A stretch of 64,000 bases of DNA. It comes from Blasia pusilla (lineage: Eukaryota; Marchantiophyta; Marchantiopsida; Blasiales). The stretch is from assembly GCA_050084515.1 (NCBI GenBank), contig CM114273.1, forward strand, positions 30,814,001 to 30,878,000. Direction: 5' to 3'. Positions 46,801 to 57,716 of the stretch are shown one piece after another. The position numbers and the translations under genes are program-made. The notes below the pieces were generated by a model, which was not told the DNA's origin, did no database searches, and saw only the letters and a list, made by a program, of their open reading frames with translations. Position 1 is the stretch's first letter. Every line of letters starts with the position of its first letter.

Positions 46801-49800
46801 GTTAGACATAATGTTAGAGGTCTTTTTCTTGTTAGGATAAGCTTGTTCAACAGGTCAAGGCTTGTCTTTTTTCCAGTTTTGAGAGTTGGTACTTTTAAGT
46901 GCTTACTATATGGTGCTGTTCCACAAGCAAGAAACTATCCTACGACTATGACTTGTGTGAATCAAACTCAAATTGTGTTCGTCATTGTAGGGTGGAGTCA
47001 CATGGATCGCCCAGATGATCCAATGAGAATTACAGAGGGGATCCCAGATCCTCCTGTAGTTTGGGCAAGTATGCTTCCATCTGTTGACACTGTTATTATC
47101 CCTCCTATTGACTTCGACTCTCATCAAGTGCTTGCAATTTTAAGGCGTTTTGAATTCGACTCTGAAATTCGTCTGATGAGCAGCATAGTGCTGGAACTAC
47201 CTTTTGCTAGAGCACGTTATGATGAAGCCCGCATCTGGATACTTGTGAAAGGGGCCCCAGAAAGGTGTGTCATTCAGAACTTCTCAAATTGCTCCTTTGC
47301 TTGGGTGCAACTTTCCATATTGATGGACAAGATTGATCGTATATTTTACACAAATGTTATGTAATTGAGGCATATCAACCCATGTCACAACATAATGCTT
47401 CAAACATTACGGGTGCGACTTGCAGCAAACCTAATCGGATTTCAATGCTTTCCCCCTTGAAGCACTAGTGTGTGCCTTTCCTTCATGTTATATCCCAACG
47501 CTACATCTCCTTGACTATCAACACATTGGCCACTGAAATGAAGAAAGCCCATAAATGATGTTCAGAACACTTGCCAATACATCTCTTTGGGGCGATACCA
47601 TTATGTGAAAACACATGCAATGAGACGATATTTTTATACCCTATGACGAAGTCTTATTTCCAAGAAAATCATATCAACGCTACTATAGATAATTTAGAAA
47701 GATACAAATATAACCCTTTATCACTTTCAAAGAAAATGAACAATAAAATCGAAGTGGAGTTGCATACACAGGGTAGAGTGAAGGCAATTCGGGAGGGTGT
47801 CAAACGCTTCGATTGGGTTGAAAACTTCCATACCTCGTTTAAATATTATTCAAGAACCTTTATCTCTAAGGTATTCTCAATGATTAATTGAGCTGGAGAT
47901 TCTCTCTTGATTTGGTGCTACATTATATTTCTCTTAAATCAACCATCCATTGTCTGAGGGATCGACCAGAATCTCAAAATGATGATATTGCTTATTTTTC
48001 ATGGTCAGACTAAATTAAGAGATACTAACAAATCTGCAGCAGTCCCTTGTATCTTCCTTAATTGGGTTCTTACCATACTGTTTTTTGTGCATGACTTTTT
48101 TTTCTTACGAGGCAACAGATTCATTCTCTTCAACACAGTTTTTAGAGACGAGATTGTTTCCTGTGGCATTTAAACTAGCGTGTCCAAGAAAAATCCACAT
48201 GTAGTTGCTGCACAATGTCTCTTGAACTAGTATGCTCTTGCTCTCTTTATTATTAATGCCAAGCTTTCATTTTGGATGACTTCCAATACATGAAAGTGTG
48301 CAGTTTGCAGGAAGTCTGCACTACTGACTCCTTACCTCACGACTTCACCACTCATCTCCAAGAACTCACTCTGAGTGGCTATCGGGTTCTTGCTTGTGCT
48401 TATCGTTTGCTTGGAGCTATAAGCCTACAACAGGTGAGTTGTTGCTACCTCCATATTGTTCAATAAGAAATCGTGAAATATATTAATATATTACCCACAT
48501 TAAATGAAAAGCTAATATGGTTGAGGTGGACTCATTATAAATGAACAATCTCTTTTAGGAATACCTTGAGATACGTAGCTTCGTGATTGACACTTGGAAG
48601 CTCCGCACCAACACTCTGTATGGTCAGCTCTCACACTATATGAGAGAGTCTCCCTCCTCCCATATAATACCTCCTGCACTTGTTTCTCTCTCTACACCCA
48701 TCCCAATCTCAAACACTGTCCAACCACGACATTGGGTCTATGATCACAAGGCTATGATAGGCACTACTTAATGAGTATAGTTTCTCCTCCATTGATAGTA
48801 AATCTTTTCATTCATTCTCTCTAGGACAAAAAAATTTCAAGAGATCGTACAAGCAACAAAGCCTAAACTATGGGAGCAAGAGGGGAAACCATTTTTTGAT
48901 ACAATAACCACAACAAAATACCACAGAGGAAGCCATCAAAATGTCTTAACTCTCTTGACTATATATTCGGAGCAAGCAAAACTGAAGAACTAATTGCGGG
49001 GTAACCCTTGCTTGGGAACCCCGTTGAAGTCAAACTTCAGGGCGGGGGAAATCCCCTTGAACCACAAGAAAAGTAGAATGGGAACACAACTAAACTCCTG
49101 TGCCTTGCAACATGATGGGGATGAAGCCTCTACTCACTACCTTATCTCTTGCTCAAAATTCATAGCACATAGAGCCATAACATATGTTGATATTGCTAAG
49201 TTGGTACCACCATAACTGCTCATCATATTCATCAGCCTGCCTGCAATGCCCTAAGCTGCTGCACTCAAAGTAACGGGTGTTGGGGATCCTAATCAAATAA
49301 ACTAGGTTGTGTTGAAAATAACTTCTTGGTTGATACTTGGAAGCTCTGCACCAACACTTTCTAAGTGGACCCTCTTGTATGTGGTAAAGTCGAAGGTTCG
49401 ATCAAGATCTCCTTTCTTTATCTGCTTTTAAAGTTTAAGAAAAAAGATCTAAGAGAAGTAGAGCTCTGATTTCAACAAGAAGCTAGAGAAAAAGATGTAG
49501 CTTTGTTACACTTTCATGAATACATGGAATTCCACCATGCTCGCTTCTTACATAATATCTACCCCATGTTCACTAAACTTCATCATATATTGGCTAGATT
49601 TAAATATTTTTTACCTGATTTGGAGTTAGAAAGGGAAAACTATCTTAGAAGAAAAAGGTGGACAAGTTGTGCAGGCTTTCGAGTCCAAGTATCCTTGAAG
49701 ATTAAGAGGATTGTATGTGAACCTAACTATGCAAGCAATGTGAAATTGTTTTGCTCGAGTAAAGTAGACTCGCCTTGTAATCTTTGGAGTTTCAACTATG

Positions 49801-52800
49801 TCTTTGGCCTCCCACTATGGCTTAACTCTCATGGTCGTGTTGATTATGTGTGGACAATAAATCAGGCCACTCATTCATTCATGTCATTCTATCTCTTTAA
49901 GTGCTTACTTTGTATTGTCATGGTTTAGCAGGTCATGGTGGCAAATCGTAGTCAAATGGAGACAGGACTGACATTTTGCGGTTTTATGGCCATGGAGAAC
50001 AAACTCAAGTTAGAGACCTCAGGTGTTTTACTCGAGTTGGCAAAAGCTGGTCTTCGAGAAGTGATGGTGACTGGGGATAATCCCCTTACAGCAATTTCTG
50101 TTTCCAGGTTATCTTCTATCAAACTGAAACTCCTTTCTACCTATTGTTATATTGTTCAGAGTGAATCCCTTCCGAAGGTTGATTCCAAGAAACTCCTGAA
50201 CCGGAGGCAAAAGTCTCATCCAATTCCTTGTTGGAAAATTGGACGCGATTGATGCACCTTAGTGCATAGAGAACTAATTTCTCGAGCTCTTCTACTCAAT
50301 CTTGAATTCCAAAGTATTTACCATAGTAAATCCAAAGCCATATCATTATGCTCAAGACTTCAAAATCCCCTTTATCATAAAAAAAAAAAACCTCAAAAGA
50401 GGAAAAACAAGAAATTAAGTAAATGTTGAGTAGACGTAACGGCTATATATAGTGCATCGTTACTTTTTCAGAAGCTCCAATATATGGGTTTTCCCCGTGG
50501 AGTGAAATTGGTAGAAAAGCTTCAATCCCTAGCAATCGCTCTATTAAGTGAGGTCCGTAGGATTTTTCCCTATTGCGTTGGTCAACAAAGCTATTTTTGG
50601 AGGTTTCACTTTGGATCTTTTGCCATCACAGAGAGTACTAATGGCCAAGTTGAAATGGCAAAGGCAACCGGAGACAATGGACCTCTATCACTATTCAAAA
50701 GTGTTAGTGGGAACCACTTGAACTCAAAGGAGGCCAGTAGCAAGCCACATATATCTTGGATGAAAATGGGTCAAGAGACCTACATGGCCTAAACTGTGGG
50801 AGCGAGAGGAGAAATCCTTTGTGGATACTTGTACCCAAAGTAGTGGGAGAGCGCCCACAGCATCGCAACATTCAAGAAGTTACCTGCATGTCAGACCTTT
50901 CTCTCTTGAATGTATATCCTCATCCACATGAAGTATTTGTGGGGGATTCATATTTGAGAACCCTCAAGTTCAAGGTCCAAAACCCCTTCAACCAAAAAAA
51001 AAGTACAATGGGAACAGAATTTAAGTCCTGCACATTGTGTGATGTTGGGGATGAGAAATTTACAACCCAAAGAGCTACAACCATGCTAAAATTACTAGAA
51101 AGGTACCACGAGAGTTGTTCATCGAGTTTAGTAGCCTAGATTCACATCCCAAAGATGTTTCACTGGTAAGTAAAACCTACTATGGATTCCAATTAAGTAA
51201 GGTAGCTAGTCTAGTAAGGAGTTTCTTTCTTCACACTTGGAAGGGCTGCATCAATATTCTGTAGGCTGAGCACCCACATTACATAAGAGAATATCGTTCA
51301 ATAACAAACGTAGATCAAAGTGTCTACTAATCCAGCTCTCTCCCTACGCATGTTCAATTTAACTAGACTATGATTAGTTGCAACTATGTTCATACAACTA
51401 AAGTGAGTATTGTCGTAGACGTGCGATCATAGAACGTGTGCCTTGGCACCCATCCAAAAAGGCGTAGCTTCTATGGTTGCAAGACTACAAAAGGCACTAT
51501 TTAGTGAGAATTGTTTGATCATCAATGCCTCAAATAAGCTCGCTCCAACAGCATACTTCTACATTAGAATGGATGAAAGAATTGTTTAATTGTCTATGAA
51601 ACCCAAGAGCATCATAGGACTTTAAAATAAGAAACATGTAGGCCAAATCATGCAAGAAAAGTGGTGGCAATAGTCATCTTCTTTGAGTAAGTAGCTAGGT
51701 GATGTGAATGGTCTACTCTAGAAGCCATTTGAACCTTGTTCGAGGTGGATATGAAAGTACTCATTTTCAGCAATCCCGCCCTAGAAGAGTTAAATTCAAT
51801 CTTTCTAATGTTCTCATGATAGATTCATTTAGTAGGTGGTTCTATTCATCATCCAATTTTTTTGGAATTGCAATATCTGCATGGTCCATCTTCCCTTTGA
51901 AACAATGAATTCATCAGACGAACTCTAAATGTGAAAAGCTACATCTAAACCTGGCCAATGTCTGACATTGCTAAGTAGACCTGGAGGATAGATGTAAGAA
52001 CCTTGGTGGGTTGAACTTCGCACAATCATGAATTTTAAGGTGTAGTATATTCTCATCCTTGTTCCCTTTCAAATGCTATCTTGCATTTGTCCTCGCAATG
52101 CTCTAGACATCCATATCATCAATTACGTAGAGACATTGGAATTTTGCAACTCTTCCATCTGGTCTTTGCCAGTCCTACTTGGTAGGTCATTGATTTCTAG
52201 TGCCCAAGCATGTAAGCCCTTCTCTATGGTGATGGCGAACATTTGCTTACGTCAATGCTAGCAAGAGCATTATCTTAAGAGATTTGAGAGGTCTTTACAA
52301 AGATGCAATTAGGATCATCATCACTAATAGCCTATAGGTGTTGGAGGAAGGAGATTAGTCTATTGAGACTTTGAATTTCCATGTACACCTTCCTAATTTC
52401 TGCAAACATCAAAGCATGAGGTGTTCTTTTCCCATTATACTTTGTGTCGTGATGAATCTTTGCGGTCTGACCAAGATACTAAGTCGTTTATTAAGGTTGA
52501 TAACCAAAAATATAAAAACATATGTTACCAGGACCAGTGTCATATGGAACCTTTGTAGAGTTTGTGGCGTTTGCCACATTTCCATTCATCATTAGTCTCA
52601 TTCGAAGAGGTCAACACACCAAATCTACTTTACCTTTAATTCAATGACATTCGATCCCCAATTTTTTTAGTGAACTTGACTAAGTTGATGTACTCTCCAA
52701 CATCTTATTGGAGAGTACCCCTCTTCTCTCAACACTTGGCATTTTCATCTTATGGGATTATTCCCCTTTCTGAACCATTAGGATAATTTTAAATAAATTT

Positions 52801-55800
52801 AAAATGGCACTTTAATAATTCTAAACTAATTATGGAAGATAATATAAACCTATTTTTCAAACAAGTAAAACGTTACTTTTTTCATTCACCCTAAGTTGAG
52901 TTTAGTGACATCAAGTTGGCCAATTTTGTAAGTCCTGTAAATTTGAACGAGTCTCGATTAAGTAGAAGATCATAACTACTTTCGCAACTACATGAACGAT
53001 GTTGTGTTTCTTCAATTATGTCTTTTCCTCATTTGAGTAGACGCATAAATATCTAGAGTATCGCTTCTTACAACAACTAAGAGCTTGTATAAACCATTTG
53101 GATGACCTTCAAAACATTTGAAAAAGATGATAACTCTACATAATCACTCGTGATGGGAAAAAGAAAAAGTCTCCATCTTTGTCTTATATATGTATGACGT
53201 CTAGATCATGTTAGAACCTCCAATGTTGGTTCTTCCAGGAAATAATTTTATTTTTCTTTTGCTGGTTCTAATCAATTCAAACAGTTAGAGTTAAAATTCA
53301 CGCTTACATAGTCTGTATTTGCAGGAAGTCTGGTGCTTTCTTCTTGAGGTCTTCATGCCGGACATTTCTTATAGACAGAAATGTTGACTTTCATTCAGAG
53401 CCATACAAAAGTGGATGTCGTTTGAAGGATGTGGATTCTGACTTAGACGTCGAACTAGATCCTTTATTTTCGTCATGGTCGGCAGTCAACGAAGTGCATA
53501 ACAACCCTGGGAGAGAAGTAAGTAGACCCAAATCCTAAGATGCGACTCACCCAGGATTATGTGGTTTGGAAAAAATAGGCTTTGACGCTTGTTTAATTTT
53601 TTTCACAAGAACTCTCTTGGGCTCAATGAGTGGAGATTAATGTGGTAGAAAATTTCAGTATACTATGTATCTCCAAAGCCTTGGCATTCACCGTTGGTAT
53701 TGAAAATGCAGAGCACCTTTGGTCGTGTGGGTGTCGTTAACCTTGCCATCACAGGCCGAGCATTTTCTGCTCTTTTGGTACAACATGATCAATTAAGAGA
53801 GCAATATTTGGAGCAAACGGGTGCCACTCGTATCAAGGCCACTCATTGTGTCACGCCTTTCCAAATGATCCTCACCCAAGCTAATATATTTTCTCGAATG
53901 TCACCACATAATAAGCTTGAATTGATGCGAAATCTTCAAGATCTTGGCTACGTTGTTTGCATGTGGGTTATGGGACTTTGATCCTTCCTCATACAATTTC
54001 TTGTATTTCCTTGTTCATTTACTTTTTTGAGTATCGTTTCCTCATGTGTTGATCCTATTTCAGTGTTCAATGTGCTCACTGTTATGCCTCTCAAGTGGTG
54101 AAGACATCGTACCTTCATTTCTTATACGTAAATGAATGAATAAATTGATGTAATGACGAGGAAGAAATGACGGAGAAGATAATAAGACCCATCTTATTAG
54201 CACCTGAACTAATTCAAAATTTTATTTTTTTTCAATCATCTAGTTCCAAGTTGGAAATAACACTTCCACATGGACCTTTTTTCTCAAAAGTTACGAGGAA
54301 ATTCCAACCATATTTATTTGGTCAAAACAAGCACGCATCGGATGCCTACATAGCTATCCTTACTATTCCAAGTAGATGCACTAGACCTTTAGCGTAGTAG
54401 GAGTTTATGCAAATCTCTTTAAACTAATATGTGAAGGTTCACAGGACAGGAGATGGAGCAAATGACTCAAGTGCATTAAAAGCTGCAGATGTTGGCATAA
54501 GGTACAACATTTAAGAATCCCATCTCATACAAAAAAACTATAGAATCCATATTGCAAAAAAGTCAAATCGACATCTGTCACATGATGTAAGGGAATTGTT
54601 TCGAAGATATGATAGTGTTGTTCTTTATGATGCAGCATTGCCAGCAAGCCTGTGGGGATTGATGATACAATGGCAGCCGGGCCAAGTATTTCTGCACCAT
54701 TTTCTACTAAGCTAGCCCACATCGGAGTCGTCCCTATGGTAAAAAACAAAAATTACTAGAATCAGAGCTCATATTCTATCGTATTTAAGTTCTCAAACTT
54801 TAAAAGCCTATTGACGGGATAATCACATACAAAACTTGGAAGAGTGAATTTGAAATAGATTGCATCCAGACATTATCTGCAACTTTTATTGAGTGTGGAC
54901 TTTTTTATCGAGCCCCAAATTATTAGAGTTTACAAGGCATTAATTAGTGATTGGAATGAAGATGCAGAGTATGTAACAGAAAGGTCCTAGAGCATCCTCC
55001 ATGCCAATACACATGTCCTTCTTAATTGACACTGGAAAAAATTCAAGTGTGTAGATCCTGGAGCTAATCTCAAAACATTGCACCTCGGCAAGCAAGAGTT
55101 AGAAGGGAATCGGGCGAAAAGAAAGAAAGCTAAATAGATATGTAAAAAAAGAAAGGGGCCCAAAATTGAAAAAAGAACTTGAATAGGCGAGCACAACTAA
55201 AGTAGGACTAATTAAACAGAATTAGTAATATAAAGAGTTTACCAACAACAAGGAACTAAACTAAGTGAATTGTAATTTTGGTAAACTTTTGACCCCAATT
55301 GCAAAACTAATATATTTATTTATTTATTTATTTTTATATATAACAACTTAAATTTTTGGTTGACGGCGATTATATTCAAACTCAGACAAGAAAAAAAAGT
55401 CTTCAAATGCTTTGGCTCATAGAGGATATTGCTTTCCAACAAGGTTGGTATGTCCTCTATGTACCAAAGCAGAACTAAGAAGTCAATTGCATTTAGTTTA
55501 GTGTTAAGTTCGGGTTATCTTCAGCTCGTCTATGGATGCAAATTGTTGGTTTTGTGCAGGTCCTTGCTGAAGGTCGATGCGCACTGGTTAATGCCACTGT
55601 TATGTTCAAATATATGTATTTCTATGCACTAATTCAAGCCACATCTGTCATGGTGTTATACAAGTATGTCTTTCATTGACCATCTTAGCCAATCCAACCA
55701 TTTTCACTCACAGTGCTACTCGATTATCCAAGTCTTTATGAGATTTTAATCTACAAGGCTCAATGGTAGTGTTTCGAATATTACCTTATATGAATAAAAC

Positions 55801-57716
55801 TCATAATCAATAAACCTCATCGTGTGATAATTTGTCTTTCTTACATATGCACAAATGTAAGTGGACTATCGCTTATATATATGAACCTATTTTTGCTGCA
55901 GATATCAACTAGAGCTATTTGAGTACCAATATTTGTGGGCAGATTTGGGACTGGTATTTCCCATGGTATTGTTCATGCCAGCGACTCAACCTAGAAAAAA
56001 GTTGTCTCGTGGCAAGCCTGAGAGTAATTTGATGGCAGTGCCAATTTTGATAAGTGTATATGGTCAAAGTTTCTTCATCATGTTATTTCAAGCAATGGCA
56101 CAAGTATATCTCCAACACCAGGTGGGTGATTCAGATAACCTATTTTTGCGCGTCTGCTTGTGTTCTTCCATCAACTAAGATGTCTTTGCTACTGTCCTTC
56201 TTCATTGCATAGATTAAAAATATTTCTGAAAATATGATGCCTTTGAGTCCACAAGATGAACTCAAAGTAAGTGTGAAAAGAAGATTGTGAGTTCGAGAAA
56301 TGTACTTTCCTGTGTTACTTGGAAAATCTAAAATCATGAAGCATATGTGAAGATTATGGGGCCTAATCAACTCTAGAAAATAATCTTACACAATCTTCAA
56401 ATAAAGCAAGAATAAAAAGCTGCCCCTTTTGCACCACATAGAAACTCTGATGATCTTTTGACTTTGTTTTACATGATCTTGGTGCCTAGAGTTGGTATGA
56501 AAATCCGAAAGACCGGAGTAAAGGAGGTTATAATGGAGACGGTTCAGTCTTCAGTATTGACCACAATGAAAATAGCACAGTATCCTTCCTTTTTGCCTCA
56601 TTCCAGGTGATTCACTCAATATCATTGGTTTCATGTGTAGTGATGTCCATGGCGGCGTGTGTATTGTAGGCAATATTACTCCTTATGATCCATGTCTCAA
56701 GTTGGATTGGTAATAGCTGTTGCTTGTAGTGAAGTCTATGATGTAATGCTTATTGTAGTCCATATTTAATCCATTAATATTTATGTCCCATGTAGATTAG
56801 TACTCTAGATACCTATAGATGGTAGGGACATCTATGTTGTCATGCGTATTGTAGGCCTTTCATCCCTGTCCCAAGTTGGATTCAGTTTCGGACTTTAGAT
56901 ACCTTCTGCTTCCATGACTTGTATTCAGCCAAACACTATTTGAAGGGATACTTTCTTTATGTTTTTGGACATTACTGTTAGAAATCTTCAACTTATCTTC
57001 ATCAAACAAATAGCCCTAATTCATTTATCTACGAATTATTTTCATGCTCGGAGATTCAAAGTGAATCTCATTGAGAATCTATTTACTTCTTACTTATATA
57101 TTTGCTTTCAAGTAATCAAAATGGAGAAAGAAAAAGAAAGTGAGTTCTTTCCTCAACTATTTAGAGTTGAGTGCTTATGTTTCTCTATTGCAAGATTTGG
57201 GTTGCCCACGGTTAAGACAACTAAATTAGTTGTGGTGGAATGCAGTATGTGAGCCTGGCCATGGCACTGAGCCAAAGTTTTGGCATGTTTAGATGCTCGC
57301 CTCTCAGCAACATTCCATTAACGACCTCCATTATCTGCTTGTATATCCTTATCTCTCTATTCATGTTGAAGCCGATGCAATTTTCAATCAAAGCTTTCAG
57401 CTTGGTTGATCTCTCATCGCACAAAGATTTTCTTTATGGCCTTTGGCTTATGGCGCTTGGTAACTCTCTCCTGTGTATTGCCTTTGAGAGGTACTCTGTC
57501 AATCATAAGTCCACAGAGCTCGACTTGTCAATCATACATGACGAAGAGATGGAAGTTCATAATACAGTCCACCCACGGCGCTCCACATGGTACAAAGTTA
57601 TGACTTTTCTCAAGGGTGAGGGAGAACCATCATGTCTTGTGCGGCCAGTGATACCAGATTTTTTCCAAATCGCAAACCTTGCTCATCCAGTGTGGTCACG
57701 ACTTTCAACCATTTAA
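43277..57716 (+). CDS. P5B-type P-type ATPase (ATP13A-like), about 20 exons
   Basis: P5B ATPases are membrane pumps of endosomal, lysosomal or vacuolar membranes; animal ATP13A2 and ATP13A3 move polyamines. The spliced product is about 1,460 residues, within the family range. Motifs in order: N-terminal hydrophobic P5 segment, actuator LTGES, membrane signature PPALP (P5A pumps have PPELP), phosphorylation site DKTGTLTEDG, GDPLEIQMF, nucleotide-binding KGAPE, VMVTGDN, hinge TGDGAND, then the C-terminal membrane half. All introns are GT-AG and phases agree from exon 3 to the stop. A single-base frameshift in exon 2 (44,091-44,097) must be explained. Introns hold LINE fragments. The start at 43,277 is the first ATG after an in-frame TAG. 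Confidence 0.93.
44031..44201 (+). CDS. ATPase exon 2, with an internal frameshift
   Basis: The acceptor is GTTCTGGCAG. The first 20 codons read PRMFVWREERFWYNFQ, the conserved aromatic block. The continuation (GSWTRRRFNTDVTYPELH, ALKEIGHDPEE) is in the +2 frame, so one base appears missing in CAAAGGG at 44,091-44,097. The donor is GTATGT at 44,202; a weaker alternative is GTTCTC at 44,219. Confidence 0.65.
44260..44302 (+). CDS. ATPase exon 3 (43 bases)
   Basis: Encodes KMLPRMRPIR, the segment leading into RLLLIEVFKPFF of the next exon. The phases (enters after 1 base, leaves after 2) fit both neighbours. The same bases in another frame read FVGPEK, which also fits the family, so a second homopolymer indel in GAAAAATG is possible. 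Confidence 0.6.
44510..44942 (+). CDS. ATPase exon 4: M1-M2 and actuator domain
   Basis: RLLLIEVFKPFFLFQVFSIV, then a hydrophobic hairpin, the actuator sequence LPGDIVQIEAG, FPCDLVLL and NESMLTGESAPVPKTPLP. The TGES dephosphorylation motif is intact. Donor CAG/GTACTC, phase 0. Confidence 0.95.
45045..45236 (+). CDS. ATPase exon 5: actuator continuation with insert
   Basis: RDGRYKLLCGTTAIQVK matches the family's L-F-C-G-T block. It is followed by about 40 residues (PHTSFSSFELDNMEQPAS...) absent from the human ATP13A2 arrangement as I know it. Phase 0 at both ends. Confidence 0.85.
45355..45549 (+). CDS. ATPase exon 6: M3 region
   Basis: TPVAAMVISTAYGTAKGQLI, RAILFPKP and a membrane helix (LGIYLVLVCAVTIFW). 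Donor GTAAGT; phase 0. Confidence 0.95.
45825..46154 (+). CDS. ATPase exon 7: M4 and phosphorylation site
   Basis: NLITIAVPPALPLALSIGLS gives the P5B-type PPALP signature, then GIYCINPNRI and CFDKTGTLTEDGLSLRG with the phosphorylated Asp. Acceptor TTTGCAG, donor GTAAGG; phase 0. Confidence 0.97.
46309..46654 (+). CDS. ATPase exon 8: nucleotide-binding domain
   Basis: LAACHSISL corresponds to the conserved T-C-H-S segment; HFIGDPLEIQMFTRTG follows. Ends in phase 1, and the split Gly codon is completed by exon 9 to read TGW. Confidence 0.95.
46991..47264 (+). CDS. ATPase exon 9: nucleotide-binding domain with KGAPE
   Basis: FDSEIRLMSSIVLEL and WILVKGAPE, the nucleotide-binding loop. Ends in phase 2 before GTGTGT. 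Confidence 0.95.
47265..48303 (+). other. ATPase intron 9
   Basis: 1,039 bases, GT-AG. It contains an AT-rich stretch with a 106-codon chance ORF (47,571-47,891) and no recognised element. Confidence 0.7.
48304..48433 (+). CDS. ATPase exon 10
   Basis: SLQEVCTTDSLPHDFTTHLQ, then LTLSGYRVLACAYRLL: the S-x-P-x-D-F and G-x-R-V-x-A-x-A-Y elements of the family. The acceptor at GTGTGCAG keeps the frame from KGAPE; the next AG does not. Confidence 0.95.
48575..48823 (+). mobile_element. LINE 3' fragment in ATPase intron 10 (first)
   Basis: It shares GATTGACACTTGGAAGCT and CTCACACTATATGAGAGAGT with the LINE at 24,205-24,400 and ends with ATTCATTCTCTC, the family's tail repeat. The stretch of about 870 bases corresponding to 24,480-25,380 is missing between body and tail. 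Confidence 0.75.
48826..49886 (+). mobile_element. LINE 3' fragment in ATPase intron 10 (second)
   Basis: It matches LINE 23,700-24,240 (AAATCCCCTTGAACCACAAG, ACACAACTAAACTCCTG) and later LINE 3' sequence, ending GTGGACAATAAATC then CATTCATTCAT at 49,869-49,884. The tail stops about 45 bases before the exon 11 splice acceptor. Confidence 0.8.
49932..50107 (+). CDS. ATPase exon 11: phosphorylation-domain loop
   Basis: MAMENKLKLETSGVLLELAK and REVMVTGDNPLTAISVS. The sequence M-V-T-G-D-N and the preceding E-N-x-L-K are strongly conserved. Ends in phase 2. Confidence 0.96.
50108..53324 (+). other. ATPase intron 11, 3.2 kb
   Basis: The longest intron, GT-AG. It contains a LINE fragment (50,740-51,300) and AT-rich sequence of unknown origin. 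Confidence 0.8.
50740..51300 (+). mobile_element. LINE fragment in ATPase intron 11
   Basis: It matches LINE 23,690-24,290, including AGTAGTGGG, AAAAAGTACAATGGGAACA, GTGTGATGTTGGGGATGA and CACACTTGGAAGGGCTGCAT. No tail repeat is visible. Confidence 0.7.
53325..53517 (+). CDS. ATPase exon 12
   Basis: KSGAFFLRSSCRTFLIDRNV followed by an acidic variable stretch (DVDSDLDVELDPL). It corresponds to the poorly conserved insert after the M-V-T-G-D-N block. Phases 2 to 0 fit. Confidence 0.85.
53712..53962 (+). CDS. ATPase exon 13
   Basis: VVNLAITGRAFSALL, then ANIFSRMSPHNKLELMRNLQ and LGYVVCM. The donor is GTGGGT at 53,963, which joins M to TGDGAND of exon 14. Confidence 0.93.
54445..54501 (+). CDS. 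ATPase exon 14 (57 bases): hinge motif
   Basis: TGDGANDSSALKAADVGI, the invariant hinge that binds Mg2+ near the phosphorylated Asp. Very short, phases 2 to 2. Confidence 0.95.
54636..54738 (+). CDS. ATPase exon 15
   Basis: SIASKPVGIDDTMAAGPSIS then APFSTKLAHIGVVPM, leading to M5. A few residues longer than the usual S-x-x-E-A-S-x-A-A-P-F-T segment. Phase 2 to 0. Confidence 0.9.
54739..55559 (+). other. ATPase intron 15
   Basis: 821 bases, GT-AG, AT-rich with a (TTTA)n run at about 55,313-55,336. Nothing else recognised. Confidence 0.75.
55560..55663 (+). CDS. ATPase exon 16: M5 region
   Basis: VLAEGRCALVNATVMFKYMY and YALIQATSVMVLY, the conserved E-G-R-C-x-L and F-K-Y-M blocks. Donor GTATGT, phase 2. 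Confidence 0.95.
55902..56121 (+). CDS. ATPase exon 17: membrane helices
   Basis: YQYLWADLGLVFPMVLFMPA and LISVYGQSFFIMLFQAMAQV give two membrane segments in the M6-M8 region. Donor GTGGGT, phase 0. Confidence 0.95.
56490..56606 (+). CDS. ATPase exon 18: luminal loop and M9 start
   Basis: SWYENPKDRSKGGYNGDGSV, then NENSTVSFLFASFQ, the conserved N-x-E-x-T-x-x-F-x-x-S-x-F-Q block. Phase 0 at both ends. Confidence 0.93.
57246..57716 (+). CDS. ATPase exon 19: last membrane helices and C-terminus
   Basis: YVSLAMALSQSFGMFRCSPL and further hydrophobic segments (TTSIICLYILISLFML, YGLWLMALGNSLLCIAF), then a cytosolic tail of about 80 residues ending at TAA 57,714-57,716. Counting a possible upstream non-coding exon, the gene has about 20 exons. 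Confidence 0.93.
   Translation, partial: YVSLAMALSQSFGMFRCSPLSNIPLTTSIICLYILISLFMLKPMQFSIKAFSLVDLSSHKDFLYGLWLMALGNSLLCIAFERYSVNHKSTELDLSIIHDEEMEVHNTVHPRRSTWYKVMTFLKGEGEPSCLVRPVIPDFFQIANLAHPVWSRLSTI

Noticed and set aside
47571-47891. 106-codon ORF in ATPase intron 9
   Set aside because: AT-rich composition and no domain; the flanking exons splice cleanly around it.
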